A DNA stretch of 64,000 bases from Paenibacillus uliginis N3/975 (GCF_900177425.1 NZ_LT840184.1:3140263-3204262), one strand, 5' to 3'; shown: positions 8,631 through 17,226, numbered from the stretch's first letter. Notes: a model not told the origin generated them from the sequence alone. Numbers and translations: made by a program.

Positions 8631-9122
8631 GTGGCGTCCCTTCATTTAATGGTTGGTCTCCCTTGTAGCGGTAAGACTACTTTGGCTCGTCAACTCGAAA
8701 CGAAATACTCTGCACTTCGCTTTACTCCCGATGAATGGCATATCCGTTTATTTGGGCATGATTTCGGGGATAACATGACGGAATCTGACGAAACAAAGCA
8801 TGACTCTAGACATGACTCTGTGGAATTCCTAATGTGGGAAGTGGCATCTAGAGTTTTAATTCTTGGTGTTGATGTTATTCTGGATTTTGGATGCTGGGTT
8901 CGAAGTCAACGAGATGAGTTTCGATCTCGAGCTAATAACCTTGGGGCTGACTTTAAAATTCATTTTGTTGATGTGCCTGAAGAAGTGTTGTTTGAACGTC
9001 TAGAAGCTAGAAATGTGATGTACCCAGAGGGCACTTTTTTCATACCCAAAGCTAAACTTAAAGAATGGATACAAATTTTCGAGCCACCTTCACCAGAGGA
9101 ACTTGAAACTTCTGCCGATTAA
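8631..9122 (+). CDS. P-loop ATPase/kinase, zeta-toxin-like fold
   Basis: GTG start after AAAGGAGA; 163 residues. Walker A GLPCSGKTTLA is at residues 9-19, followed by RFTPDEWHIRLFG, where a conserved aspartate would bind substrate. The second half has the pattern ILGVDVILDFGCWVRSQRDEFR, typical of the AAA_33/zeta-toxin-like kinase group that phosphorylates nucleosides, sugars or antibiotics. The substrate cannot be read from sequence. It forms a single-gene unit: repeat S5 lies just upstream and site S6 overlaps its stop codon. Confidence 0.75.
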   Translation: MASLHLMVGLPCSGKTTLARQLETKYSALRFTPDEWHIRLFGHDFGDNMTESDETKHDSRHDSVEFLMWEVASRVLILGVDVILDFGCWVRSQRDEFRSRANNLGADFKIHFVDVPEEVLFERLEARNVMYPEGTFFIPKAKLKEWIQIFEPPSPEELETSAD

Positions 9123-9135
9123 ACTAACGGGAAAT
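9118..9135 (+). repeat. Cassette-boundary core (site S6)
   Basis: Reads TTAAACTAACGGGAAATA. It overlaps the stop codon of the preceding kinase gene, so the repeat supplies the end of that gene. Confidence 0.65.
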
Positions 9136-9157
9136 ACTAGTTCAAATCAGAAAGATT

Positions 9158-9209
9158 AAAACCTTCTATTAGAAGCAAACTAGATTTAATAGCTCTAATA
9201 GGAGGTTTT
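9158..9209 (+). promoter_or_regulatory. Hairpin hiding the recombinase ribosome site
   Basis: A 16-base stem (arm AAAACCTTCTATTAGA at 9158-9173, arm TCTAATAGGAGGTTTT at 9194-9209) pairs completely if one G-U is allowed, with a 20-base loop. The right arm contains the whole AGGAGG ribosome site of the recombinase start at 9213, so translation should be low unless the stem is opened. Confidence 0.7.
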
Positions 9210-9212
9210 GTT

Positions 9213-10055
9213 ATGATCTTAAGTGAGTTGTGACGACTGTATGAGACTGATAAACGTATCCAAGGATTTAGTACGAAAACATTGAAAGCATACGCTCTCC
9301 AGCACAAAATGCTGATGAAGGAACTCGGTGACCTGGATATAACCGAGATAACTTTAACTCTGCTGAAGGAGTACTTAGCGAAGCAATCTAATCGGTTGAA
9401 GCCAAGTAGCCTAGGACATCGGATTCGGTTTGTTCGTTCCCTTTTTCGCTATGCTTTTGAAGAAACATACTTGACTTCTAATCCCTCCCTAAAACTACGA
9501 GAACCTAAAATGGATAAAAGAATTCCTAAGTTTTTAATCGAGGAAGATGTAATTCACTTAAAGATCTCTTGTCAATCACTGAGGGAAAGGGCGCTACTTG
9601 AGTTTCTCTACAGTACGGGCTGCCGGGTTGGTGAAGTGGAGAAGATAAATATCGAGGATCTTAACTGGGAAAACTGCTCTGCAATTGTTAATGGCAAGGG
9701 TTCAAAGCAGAGAGAGGTTTATTTCACGACAGAGCGCAAAGTGTGGCTAAAGAAGTATCTGGCCAGCCGTGAAGACAACTGTAGAGCTTTATTCGTAACC
9801 GATACACATCCGAGTAGACGAATGGCCATTCCTATGATCAGGTGGGCGTTGAAACGGCTTGCAGGCCGAGGAGAGCTTGAAGTAAATCTATATCCGCATC
9901 GATTTCGTCATACCTATGCGTGCCAACTCCTCGATAATGGAGCGCCTTTAGATTTCATTCAAGGCATGCTAGGGCATGAAAAAGCATCAACCACTCAAAT
10001 ATATGCTCAGCTGCGCGGCGAACGACGACGAGAACTTTATCGTCGATTTTTTTAG
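9213..10055 (+). pseudogene. Tyrosine recombinase with an early in-frame stop
   Basis: ATG at 9213 follows AGGAGG. Codon 7 is TGA (9231-9233), after which the same frame runs to 10055. The full frame would be about 280 residues, the size of XerC/D-like recombinases. A SAM-like core-binding domain is followed by a complete catalytic set: R in GCRVGEVEKI, K in GKGSKQREV, H-x-x-R in PHRFRHTYA, H in LGHEKAS, and nucleophile Y in QIYAQ. These enzymes cut and rejoin DNA at short inverted core sites. A shorter protein from a downstream start would lack only about 20 residues. It is the only site-specific recombinase in the window and lies inside the repeat-bounded array. It has no obvious integron-integrase insertion. 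CGA or another codon changed to TGA is the simplest explanation. Confidence 0.8.
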
Positions 10056-10095
10056 CATTTTGAATAACAGCAGATCCCAATAAAGTCCGCCTTTA

Positions 10096-10112
10096 TTCAA
10101 CTAAAGGGCAGA
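10096..10112 (+). repeat. Cassette-boundary core, diverged (site S7)
   Basis: Reads TTCAACTAAAGGGCAGAT, between the recombinase and the Nudix gene. Confidence 0.45.
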
Positions 10113-10223
10113 TTTGCTCAAAAAAGACAAATAGATTACAAATGAAGGGAAAGCCCGATGGCTTATCGAATTTGACAGTATATTTATCGTGAATAAACCA
10201 TTAAGCAAAGGTGGTGTTTTGTT

Positions 10224-10691
10224 ATGATAAAAGATTGGCACTTTAGAGACGAAACTTCCGTATGTCTTTTCAGAACAGTCGGTGTATTATTACGAAATAA
10301 TAAAATTCTTGTTCAATGTGATAAAGGTATTTATGCCTTACCTGGAGGGCATGTGAAAATAGGTGAAACGTCAGAAGAAACTCTTATAAGAGAATACATA
10401 GAGGAAACAGGAGCTAAAATAATATGTAATCGGCTTCTTTGGGTGGAAGAAACGTTTTGGGAATGGGGCAATAAAGATGCTCATGGAATCGTTTTTTACT
10501 ATCAAATTTCATTAGAAAACAACACCGACATACCTGATGACTATTTTATATCACAGAAAGACAATTGCAATATTATGCTAAAATGGGTCTCAATAGAGGA
10601 ACTGAAACAGCTACATATTTATCCAACATTTATCAAAGAAAAAATTGATAATATTCCAGATGGTATAGAACGCATTATTAGTTTTGAATAG
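10224..10691 (+). CDS. Nudix hydrolase
   Basis: Encodes 155 residues from an ATG with AAAGGTGGTG upstream. The Nudix box is complete (GGHVKIGETSEETLIREYIEE in outline, ending TGA), so the protein should bind Mg and hydrolyse a nucleoside diphosphate linked to another group. Substrate is unknown; such proteins clean up oxidised nucleotides, ADP-ribose or similar. It is a single-gene unit ended by the complete hairpin element at 10741. Confidence 0.85.
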   Translation: MIKDWHFRDETSVCLFRTVGVLLRNNKILVQCDKGIYALPGGHVKIGETSEETLIREYIEETGAKIICNRLLWVEETFWEWGNKDAHGIVFYYQISLENNTDIPDDYFISQKDNCNIMLKWVSIEELKQLHIYPTFIKEKIDNIPDGIERIISFE

Positions 10692-10740
10692 CGTATAGCG
10701 TTAACAGTTCGTCGGACCCTGGGCCATTTTAAATGGTGCG

Positions 10741-10817
10741 CTAACGGGACACGATAGCACCATGACAACAGGCTGCCGAGATCATCGGCAGCCTGTTCAG
10801 CTAACGGGCAGGTTAGT
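10741..10817 (+). repeat. Complete cassette-boundary element (site S8)
   Basis: The best-preserved copy. The left core CTAACGGGACACGATAG (10741) is followed by CACCATGACAAC, the hairpin AGGCTGCCGA / TCGGCAGCCT (10770-10793), and then the right core CTAACGGGCAGGTTAG exactly 60 bases after the left core. Both cores point the same way, so this is not a simple inverted-repeat transposon end. Confidence 0.85.
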
Positions 10818-10901
10818 TATAAAAAAAGCCCTACTGATTTAACCGCAAAAATTGCTTTTATATTCGTTTAATAACAAGAAGTTTCGAAATAAAGGGGGGA
10901 T

Positions 10902-11137
10902 ATGAAAAAAATATGGTTGTCTGTTGGACTGAGCTGCGTCACCCTTTTAGCGGGTGCTTGTATCATAGTTTTTCAACCAAAGGAATCAAGCCGGACGAGG
11001 TAAGCAATAAATCCGCAACTAATATTTCTTATACGGTCGTCTATGAGCAGAGCAAATGGTTCAAGAACGATAAGCGCATTCTTTTCTTAGGTTACTTCGA
11101 TTCGAGAGGCCATTTCCTGCCGATCAAAATCCAATAG
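10902..11137 (+). pseudogene. Small exported protein, frameshifted
   Basis: ATG at 10902 after AAAGGGGGGA gives MKKIWLSVGLSCVTLLAG, a typical export signal, possibly a lipoprotein (AGAC), and stops at 11003. The neighbouring frame continues GIKPDEVSNKSATNISYTVV and ends GHFLPIKIQ at 11137. One frameshift near 10985 separates signal and mature part. If the reading is correct it is inactive; a sequencing error would restore an ordinary secreted protein. Confidence 0.6.
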
Positions 11138-11164
11138 TGCAAAGCTCTAATCTAAGGAGGAGTT

Positions 11165-11425
11165 ATGAAATTATTATCTAGAATTTTGTTTTTAATATCC
11201 TTGATTATTTTAGTTATTTATTCATTTGACTTTTTAGAATGTAATAATCGAGCACTTCTAATTAGCTTTATTATAGGATTTATAGCTACATTTATTTCAA
11301 CATTTTTTGTTGAAAATGATAAACTTAACACTTTTATTAGACGGATATCAGCTGTAATTGTAATCAGCATTTTAGCGTATATATTGATATTTGGAGTTAT
11401 ATGGTCATTCTCAAAAAGGCCTTAA
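11165..11425 (+). CDS. Small membrane protein of unknown function
   Basis: Encodes 86 residues with AAGGAGGAG 3 bases upstream of the ATG. Three hydrophobic segments are visible (residues about 5-22, 31-48 and 62-82), with little outside the membrane. No family is recognised. It follows the broken exported gene by 27 bases and may have shared a transcript with it. Confidence 0.6.
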   Translation: MKLLSRILFLISLIILVIYSFDFLECNNRALLISFIIGFIATFISTFFVENDKLNTFIRRISAVIVISILAYILIFGVIWSFSKRP

Positions 11426-11437
11426 TATGAGATTTGT

Positions 11438-11584
11438 GAGGACTTTAAATTAGTATACCGAGCAACGGATGAGCAAGCTGGTAAAGAAGCTCTAGAAACC
11501 TTCTGTGATAAGAGGAAATCTACTTATCCTAAGGTGGTTAAATCCCTAAGAGAATGTGTAATGTCAGAAGAAAATATTGTTTAG
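11438..11584 (+). pseudogene. IS256-family transposase, C-terminal relic
   Basis: Translation gives LVYRATDEQAGKEALETFCD then TYPKVVKSLRECV, matching the conserved end region of mutator-type (IS256) transposases. It stops at TAG 11582-11584, which is part of a cassette-boundary core. Only about 45 residues remain. Confidence 0.6.
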
Positions 11585-11600
11585 CTAACGGACAGGATAG
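11581..11600 (+). repeat. Cassette-boundary core (site S9)
   Basis: Reads TTAGCTAACGGACAGGATAG and overlaps the stop of the IS256 relic. Confidence 0.7.
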
Positions 11601-11650
11601 TTCGAAATCCATTTGAGCAAAATAAGCAAAAAATCTGGAGGCTATTTCTC

Positions 11651-12037
11651 ATGTGGTGGAAAGTTATGATTTTGATTTTGGCAATAGGGGTAACTAACTG
11701 TACAATTACGGATTGTGCTAAAGCTTACCACAGCGAGGAGTCCCCATCTAAATATAATGCCGATATTCAACGTAAGTGCTTGGAAGAGGTCCTTATTTTC
11801 GAACTTCGTCCTAAGATTATGAGTGTACTTAAAAAGGAGTATGATAACTATCTCATCGACAGCGCTCATATCATACCAATCAGGAAATCGGATTCTTATC
11901 CTCAACAAGAGTTCATACTTAAAGGGAGAGTAACGAAACAAGATTCTACCTCAGATATAGTTCAAATCACTTTTAAAGCAAGTACAGACGGATACCAAGT
12001 GAGTGATTTTCATGCTATCCGTAATGAAAACAACTAA
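11651..12037 (+). CDS. DUF3888 domain protein, secreted
   Basis: Encodes 128 residues with CTGGAGG upstream of the ATG. The N-terminus is a signal peptide (MWWKVMILILAIGVTNC), and the mature part has the pattern EEVLIFELRPKIMSVLKKEYDNY typical of Bacillales DUF3888 proteins, followed by a beta-rich end. Function of the family is unknown. Single-gene unit between sites S9 and S10. Confidence 0.65.
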   Translation: MWWKVMILILAIGVTNCTITDCAKAYHSEESPSKYNADIQRKCLEEVLIFELRPKIMSVLKKEYDNYLIDSAHIIPIRKSDSYPQQEFILKGRVTKQDSTSDIVQITFKASTDGYQVSDFHAIRNENN

Positions 12038-12050
12038 AAAGTCAATCTTC

Positions 12051-12136
12051 CATTAAGCTAACGGGACACGATAGTTCAATCAACAAGCGGCAGTCTGTGA
12101 CTTTATTTTCCAGTCCAAGAATGCCGCTGATTTCTA
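12051..12136 (+). repeat. Cassette-boundary element, left half plus hairpin (site S10)
   Basis: CATTAAGCTAACGGGACACG begins at 12051 and is followed by ATAGTTCAATCAACAAGCGGC and a GGCAG...TGCCGC hairpin at about 12086-12135. No right core follows before the next repeat type. Confidence 0.65.
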
Positions 12137-12277
12137 TATTGGAGTCAGTCTAATACTTATTATTCGGAGCCTGACGGTTCAACAATTCAGAAATCCATGA
12201 AGGATCAACAAATCCAGTCTAAAACTTTATTTTCTTCGGACATGGGGGCAGGATTGAACATGTCTAATGACACAAAA

Positions 12278-12692
12278 GTGACCCCATTGTGGTTTTATGA
12301 CACAAATGTGTACCCATTACTACGGACTCGGAATTTTACTCAAACAGAAATTATGGGCAGTTTCAGAAAAGGTGTAGGAAATTGCTACGTTTGGAACAAT
12401 CAAAAAAGACAATCTGAAATAACCATGAGAATTTCTTTAAGCATACTAACAACGAAAGCTTATAAACCTTGCAAAAGATCCTACAAGCTACTATGACGCA
12501 GATAAATGGGGCATCCTCCGCGCTAAGATCAGAAATGAACTTCAAGAATTGTTGAACCTTGGATATCGTAAAGCTTCTACTAGCCAGTAAACAAGAATTC
12601 CTTACCATAGAAGAAGCTAAGCAACAATATGGATTAAAGGCTGATCTGTCGTATGTAAAAGAATGCACTTGGATCATTAAGCTAACGGGCAG
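12278..12692 (+). repeat. Direct repeat, first copy (second copy 12881-13292)
   Basis: About 413 bases recur almost unchanged 600-603 bases downstream, differing by a 3-base gap and a few substitutions. Each copy begins inside a type B module (GTGACCCCATTGTGG), holds a short TTG-started frame reading LDIVKLLLASKQEFLT...KQQYGLKADLSY, and ends in the core CTAACGGGCAG (12681 and 13281). I see no functional gene in it. The repeat shows duplication of a whole repeat-bounded unit. Confidence 0.85.
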
Positions 12693-12780
12693 TTTAGCTC
12701 AACAGTAACTGAAATATTGTGTTTGTGTTATTATTTGGAAAAGGGCTAATAAAAGAAAATGGAGTTGGTTAATGTCTAAT

Positions 12781-12921
12781 GACACAAAAGTGACCCCATA
12801 ACATAAAACACTAAAGCCTGATTGTTCGGGCTTTTTTATTTTAATGTGGTAAGATTTGTGTCATGGAAAAATGCACAAATGTGACCCCATTGTGGTTTTA
12901 TGACACAAATGTGTACCCATT
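12781..12921 (+). repeat. Type B modular repeat, copy B1
   Basis: Four related modules: GACACAAAAGTGACCCCAT (12781), an inverted one ending TTGTGTCA (12844-12863), TGCACAAATGTGACCCCATT (12872) and TGACACAAATGTGTACCCAT (12901). A terminator-like hairpin AAAGCCTG...CGGGCTTTTTT lies between modules 1 and 2. The layout is the same as type A although the sequence differs. Confidence 0.8.
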
Positions 12922-13292
12922 ACTGTGGACGAATTTTACTCAAACAGAGATTATGGGCAGTTTCAGAAAAGGTGTAGGAAATTGCTACGTTTGGAACAAT
13001 CAAAAAAGACGATCTGAAATAACCATGAGAATTTCTTTAAGCATACTAACAACGAAAGCTTGTAAACCTTGCAAAAGATCCTACAAGCTACTATGACGCA
13101 GATAAATGGGGCATCCTCCGCGCTAAGATCAGAAATGAACTTCAAGAATTGTTGAACCTTGGATATCGTAAAGCTTCTACTAGCCAGTAAACAAGAATTC
13201 CTTACCAGAGAAGAAGCTAAGCAACAATATGGATTAAAGGCTGATCTGTCGTATGTAAAAGAATGCACTTGGATCATTAAGCTAACGGGCAG
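12881..13292 (+). repeat. Direct repeat, second copy
   Basis: Second copy of the 12278-12692 unit, ending with core S12 (CTAACGGGCAGGATAA), right before the foreign murD gene. Confidence 0.85.
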
Positions 13293-13349
13293 GATAATTC
13301 CATTTTGTGGTATATTTAATTTAATGACATTTTCTAAGCGGAGGTGCTT

Positions 13350-14681
13350 ATGAATCCTGCATTTTACACATATATCCAATCGCTGGCCGGTCGGGACGTG
13401 ACCGTCATCGGCGCCGGCGTCAGCAATTCACCTCTGATCCGCATGCTGTGCTCGGGCGGGGCGCGAGTCACCGTGCGCGACCGCAATCCGGCCCTGCCCA
13501 GGGAGGAATGGGACGATCTAGGCATCGAGTTGCGCCTAGGGGAGAATTATTTGGATCGCGTTGAGGGCGACGTGGTGTTCCGCACTCCGGGCATGCGTCC
13601 AGACCATACGGCACTGGACTCGGCCCGCGCTAGCGGCAGCCGTGTGACCAGTGAGATGGAGGAGTTCTTTACGCTGTGTCCTTGTCCCATTTTCGGCGTG
13701 ACCGGTTCGGACGGTAAGACCACCACCACGTCGCTGATTGCAGACATGCTGGCTGACGGGGGACGTATGGTACATCTGGGCGGCAACATTGGCACGCCAC
13801 TGCTGACAAGCGCGGGTGAGATGTCGCCTCTGGATGCGTGCGTGGTCGAGCTGTCCAGCTTCCAACTGATGGACATGACGCGCTCTCCCCATGTGGCGGT
13901 GATCACTAACCTCTCGCCCAATCACCTCGACTGGCACCTCGACATGGATGAATATACCGCCGCCAAGCGCCGCCTGCTGGATTTTCAGACTGCTGACGAC
14001 TTTGCCGTCTTAAACGGCGATAATCCGGCGACTGCCGCACTGCGCGGGCGGGGGCGGACCAAGTATTTCGGCGGGCACACTGTCCACGATGGGGTGATCG
14101 ACGGTCTGTTACCCATCAGTGACATTCGTTTGCCGGGGTGGTACAACGTGGAAAACGTTATGGCTGCCATGAGCGCTGTGCGGGGGACCGTGTCGGATGA
14201 GGCAATCCTGGAGACGGTGCGCAACTTCGTTGGCGTGGAGCACCGAAACCAGTGGGTGGCAACTGTGGGCGGCGTGCATTATTACAACAATTCAATCGGC
14301 TCCAGCCCCGCCCGTACCGTCGCCACGCTGCACGCGCATGTAGGCCGAGTGCTGCTGATCGCCGGCGGGCGAGATAAGAAAGTACCGTTTGATGAGATGG
14401 CTAGGCTGCTGCCTGATCATGTCAAGGTGCTGCTGTTGATCGGCGAAGCGGCCAGTCAAATCGAGGCTGCGGCGCGTAGAGTGCCGAGTTGCCCGCCTAT
14501 TGTCCTCTGCGAAGGCCTGGCCGAGGCAGTGGCACAGGCGCACAAGCTGACCGCACCGGGCGACACTGTGCTGCTGAGTCCTGCATGCACTGCGTTTGAC
14601 CAATACCGTAACTTTGAAGAGCGCGGGCGTCACTTTGTAGAACTGGTCGGAGAACTGCACCGGTCAGAGGGAAAGGATTAA
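13350..14681 (+). CDS. murD: UDP-N-acetylmuramoyl-L-alanine:D-glutamate ligase, foreign type
   Basis: Encodes 443 residues; the ATG at 13350 has GCGGAGG 6 bases upstream (a GTG two codons earlier is less likely). It is full length for MurD, which adds D-glutamate to the peptidoglycan precursor in the cytoplasm. An N-terminal UDP-binding domain (VTVIGAGVSNSPLIRML) precedes the ATP site GVTGSDGKTTTTSL at about residue 113, NLSPNHLDWH, and a C-terminal ligase domain. The segment NSIGSSPART and the end LSPACTAFDQYRNFEERG look like clostridial MurD, not the Bacillus form. GC is near 60% while both flanks are AT-rich. It is alone, away from a dcw cluster, and bounded by repeat sites S12 and S13. 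This points to transfer of a single gene. It could be a second copy giving tolerance to a MurD inhibitor, which is inference. Confidence 0.93.
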   Translation: MNPAFYTYIQSLAGRDVTVIGAGVSNSPLIRMLCSGGARVTVRDRNPALPREEWDDLGIELRLGENYLDRVEGDVVFRTPGMRPDHTALDSARASGSRVTSEMEEFFTLCPCPIFGVTGSDGKTTTTSLIADMLADGGRMVHLGGNIGTPLLTSAGEMSPLDACVVELSSFQLMDMTRSPHVAVITNLSPNHLDWHLDMDEYTAAKRRLLDFQTADDFAVLNGDNPATAALRGRGRTKYFGGHTVHDGVIDGLLPISDIRLPGWYNVENVMAAMSAVRGTVSDEAILETVRNFVGVEHRNQWVATVGGVHYYNNSIGSSPARTVATLHAHVGRVLLIAGGRDKKVPFDEMARLLPDHVKVLLLIGEAASQIEAAARRVPSCPPIVLCEGLAEAVAQAHKLTAPGDTVLLSPACTAFDQYRNFEERGRHFVELVGELHRSEGKD

Positions 14682-14771
14682 ACAAGACATGGGCGTTTGC
14701 CGGGAAAACCTTGACCTGATGTATTTTCATTTATAGATGGTTCTTAAAAGGAACCGATCAAATTTATTCAT

Positions 14772-14842
14772 TACACTAACGGGAAACGATACCTCAATCA
14801 AAAAGAAAAGGCAGCCGGATCTGATCATCGGCAACAAAATCC
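14772..14842 (+). repeat. Cassette-boundary element (site S13)
   Basis: CACTAACGGGAAACGATACC is followed by a spacer and GGCAGCCGGATC...ATCGGC, the left core plus decayed hairpin of the boundary element. Confidence 0.7.
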
Positions 14843-15202
14843 GTCACGAGCTTATCTCCAGTTGAAGGAAATTGCGCCGACAGTGTTAGCCCAAAGCCAT
14901 TCTTAATGTCCACATATATCTAACTAAGGGTGGATTGCCCGTTGTATGTTCATATTACGGCAACAAGCCTAGGAGGGATTTCAAGAGGAGAGCTTAGCAG
15001 GACACAAGCTTTCACTTTTTTCGTTTCGAAACCCTTACTTGGGTAATAACTCATAATTGATCATATTAATGTAACGAAACACAAATTGATATTGACTCAA
15101 TGACTCTAACCGATTGCAAATATCGTAAAATCAGTGGCTGTCTGATCATCCAGTGCAGTCATGAAGCGTGCATGAACTAAATACAGAAAGGCGTGATCCA
15201 AC
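14843..15202. other. Non-coding stretch upstream of the lipoprotein gene
   Basis: No gene is visible. The last 100 bases are AT-rich and probably contain the promoter of the lipoprotein gene at 15203, but I cannot assign -35/-10 boxes with confidence. Confidence 0.3.
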
Positions 15203-15838
15203 GTGAATCCAAGACACTCTGCATTCATAAAAATTTCGATTTACGTCATTGTTCTATCGCTTACGGCATGCTCAGGAGCAGCTGAGCCTCCCGCCAGTCC
15301 TGAAATATCAACACCGGCCAATGAAGAGGTCACGGCTCCTGAAACCGAGAACGAGCAAACTTCCGAAGGGAAGCGGCCCCATAGCGAAAACTTTGATTTG
15401 ATGACTAGTGAGGGTAACCAGTCACATACCGCCACCTTGCATCAAGACGAAGGCTTTTCCTTATACGTATTCGAAAAGTTTGCTTTCGACGCTGCTAAAG
15501 GACGTCTGTTCCTTAGCAGCAATCCAGAATACTATGTTGATATTGAGTCACTGCCTGCAAATTATGACCTAACGCAGCTTAAAATTGCAGGAAAAAAGGA
15601 ATTGGAAGAGTTCGGCAAAGTATCCGATTTTAGTGGAGAGCTCGTCGAGCATCCGCTGGGTTCCGCCGAGCTCTACCTTCAAGCCTCGAGTGGTGAAGGG
15701 ATTAAGGATTATATCGTGTGGCAGTCTGAAACAGGCGACGCTTTCCTGTTCCGTCTTCACAATCCAAAAGGCGAGGAAGCTTCGGATTTTGCCGGTCAGG
15801 TCCTCGTTTCGTTATCTACGGTTCAAAGCGATTCATAA
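15203..15838 (+). CDS. Lipoprotein of unknown function
   Basis: GTG start with AAAGGCG upstream; 211 residues. Signal peptide with lipobox SLTAC (cysteine at residue 23), followed by a low-complexity acidic linker rich in P, E and T (about residues 26-57). A soluble beta-rich domain follows (GFSLYVFEKFAFDAAKGRLF, IVWQSETGDAFLFRLHNP). It should be anchored to the outer face of the membrane. No partner is visible apart from the tiny frame overlapping its stop. Confidence 0.7.
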   Translation: MNPRHSAFIKISIYVIVLSLTACSGAAEPPASPEISTPANEEVTAPETENEQTSEGKRPHSENFDLMTSEGNQSHTATLHQDEGFSLYVFEKFAFDAAKGRLFLSSNPEYYVDIESLPANYDLTQLKIAGKKELEEFGKVSDFSGELVEHPLGSAELYLQASSGEGIKDYIVWQSETGDAFLFRLHNPKGEEASDFAGQVLVSLSTVQSDS

Positions 15839-15954
15839 TGAACGAGGTTTTCGCACCGATTACTCCAGAAAAAAGGGAATCATGCAAGAGGCTCGGAAAG
15901 ACACTGGATCAGATATTCCGGGTGGAATTAGGTAATGAACTCGAAAGATCTTGA
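15838..15954 (+). CDS. Tiny overlapping frame, 38 residues
   Basis: Its ATG overlaps the lipoprotein stop (TAATG) and it reads MNEVFAPITPEKRESCKRLG, then TLDQIFRVELGNELERS. The coupling suggests translation by reinitiation. It may be the start of a gene truncated on the right. No family recognised. Confidence 0.35.
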   Translation: MNEVFAPITPEKRESCKRLGKTLDQIFRVELGNELERS

Positions 15955-16094
15955 CGAAATCAAGAATAGCAACAAGAAACTACAACAATACGTGAACAGT
16001 TATGTTTTTATATTCTGATTGATGAATGATTAACGGGGGGGTGAAATCGGCAAAGTCTATATGTTCTTGTTCTTTTGTTTGTGACACAAACAAA

Positions 16095-16160
16095 CCTGTC
16101 GGGGGACAAGAACATAGTCCCATTAAAAGTCGCCTATATGGAGGCTTTTTTGTTTTAAGG
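16095..16160 (+). repeat. Type A modular repeat, left half only (copy A3)
   Basis: CTGTCGGGGGACAAGAACAT with the terminator-like hairpin (AAGTCGCC...GGAGGCTTTTTTG). The inverted pair and fourth module are missing, so this copy is truncated. Confidence 0.7.
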
Positions 16161-16201
16161 GATGTTAGAATAAAGGGAATCACGATAACAGGAGGACTGA
16201 C

Positions 16202-16963
16202 ATGTTGCCTTTTCCAGCTGAAACTAGTCGCAAAGAGAAATTGGATTTTATAAATGAGATAAAGAACAAGTTACTAGAAAAATACGACGAGGACATTGAG
16301 GCAATTGGAATCTATGGTTCAGTTGCTCAAGAAAAAGAGGGGCCTTATTCAGATATAGAATTGCACATAATTAGTAGAGATGGAGCGAGTATACCTAGCC
16401 GTGAATTAATTTGTCATCCGTTTAAATTAGAGATTTCTACAAAGCAGAAATCAGAGTGGTTAGATCAAGCAAGCGCGGTGGACGATGGATGGGCGATTAA
16501 AATGGGTAGTTTCATACATATTACCACCCTGTATGATCCAAATGGCATATTTAATAAGGCGAAAGAGGTTGCACTCTCAGTACCCGAAGAAGTATTTAGA
16601 GAAGTAATAGCAGAATTTATGGTTTGGGAGCCGTACGAAACTATGGGCAAGATTCGAAATACCCGAATTTCCAATAACCTCTCTTATCTGCCCCGTGCAG
16701 TTTTTGATTTCACATGGCAAATTGCTAAATTGATTGGATTGTTGAATAAACAATATTACACAAGTAGATCCGTAACTCTGGAAGAATCCATAGAAAAACC
16801 AATCAAGCCAGAAGGATATGTTGAGTTAGCAAAAAAAGTAATAAGTGGTGAGCTGTATGACAAGGAAGAACTTTATCTACTTTGTGAAAACTTGTGGTTT
16901 GGTTTGAATAACTTGCTTGAAGAACTAGGAATTGAATACCGAAGCGATATTTTAGAACTGTGA
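16202..16963 (+). CDS. ANT(4')-like aminoglycoside nucleotidyltransferase
   Basis: Encodes 253 residues with CAGGAGGACTG before the ATG. The N-terminal nucleotidyltransferase domain has GIYGSVAQEKEGPYSDIE, the GS...D-x-E metal-binding motif at about residues 39-56, and the C-terminal helical half matches kanamycin nucleotidyltransferase (compare YTTSASV of the staphylococcal enzyme with YTSRSVTLEE here). Length equals ANT(4')-I. Such enzymes transfer AMP to the 4' hydroxyl of kanamycin, tobramycin or amikacin in the cytoplasm. Homology is clear but the substrate here is untested. Single-gene unit between a type A half-repeat and site S14. Confidence 0.8.
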   Translation: MLPFPAETSRKEKLDFINEIKNKLLEKYDEDIEAIGIYGSVAQEKEGPYSDIELHIISRDGASIPSRELICHPFKLEISTKQKSEWLDQASAVDDGWAIKMGSFIHITTLYDPNGIFNKAKEVALSVPEEVFREVIAEFMVWEPYETMGKIRNTRISNNLSYLPRAVFDFTWQIAKLIGLLNKQYYTSRSVTLEESIEKPIKPEGYVELAKKVISGELYDKEELYLLCENLWFGLNNLLEELGIEYRSDILEL

Positions 16964-16992
16964 AAGTCTATTATAAAAATTACCTAAAGCAT

Positions 16993-17014
16993 TGAACTAA
17001 CGGGAAACGATAGT
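16993..17014 (+). repeat. Cassette-boundary core (site S14)
   Basis: Reads GAACTAACGGGAAACGATAG then TTCGATAATTC, immediately after the nucleotidyltransferase gene. Confidence 0.75.
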
Positions 17015-17226
17015 TCGATAATTCAGTGTTGTTTTCACGCAATAATGAACACCAATTGATATTTTGGAGGTTATCATCACAGCTAACTGTCCAGTAACTG
17101 GTCAAGGAGATCCATTTCACTTGCAATTCTGGGAACATAGAAAGGGTTTTCTCTGATATGTAACACAATACTTTCATCTTGCAGTATACTAAAATGGATA
17201 TCAGTAAAATTTTGGGAGGTAAATTT

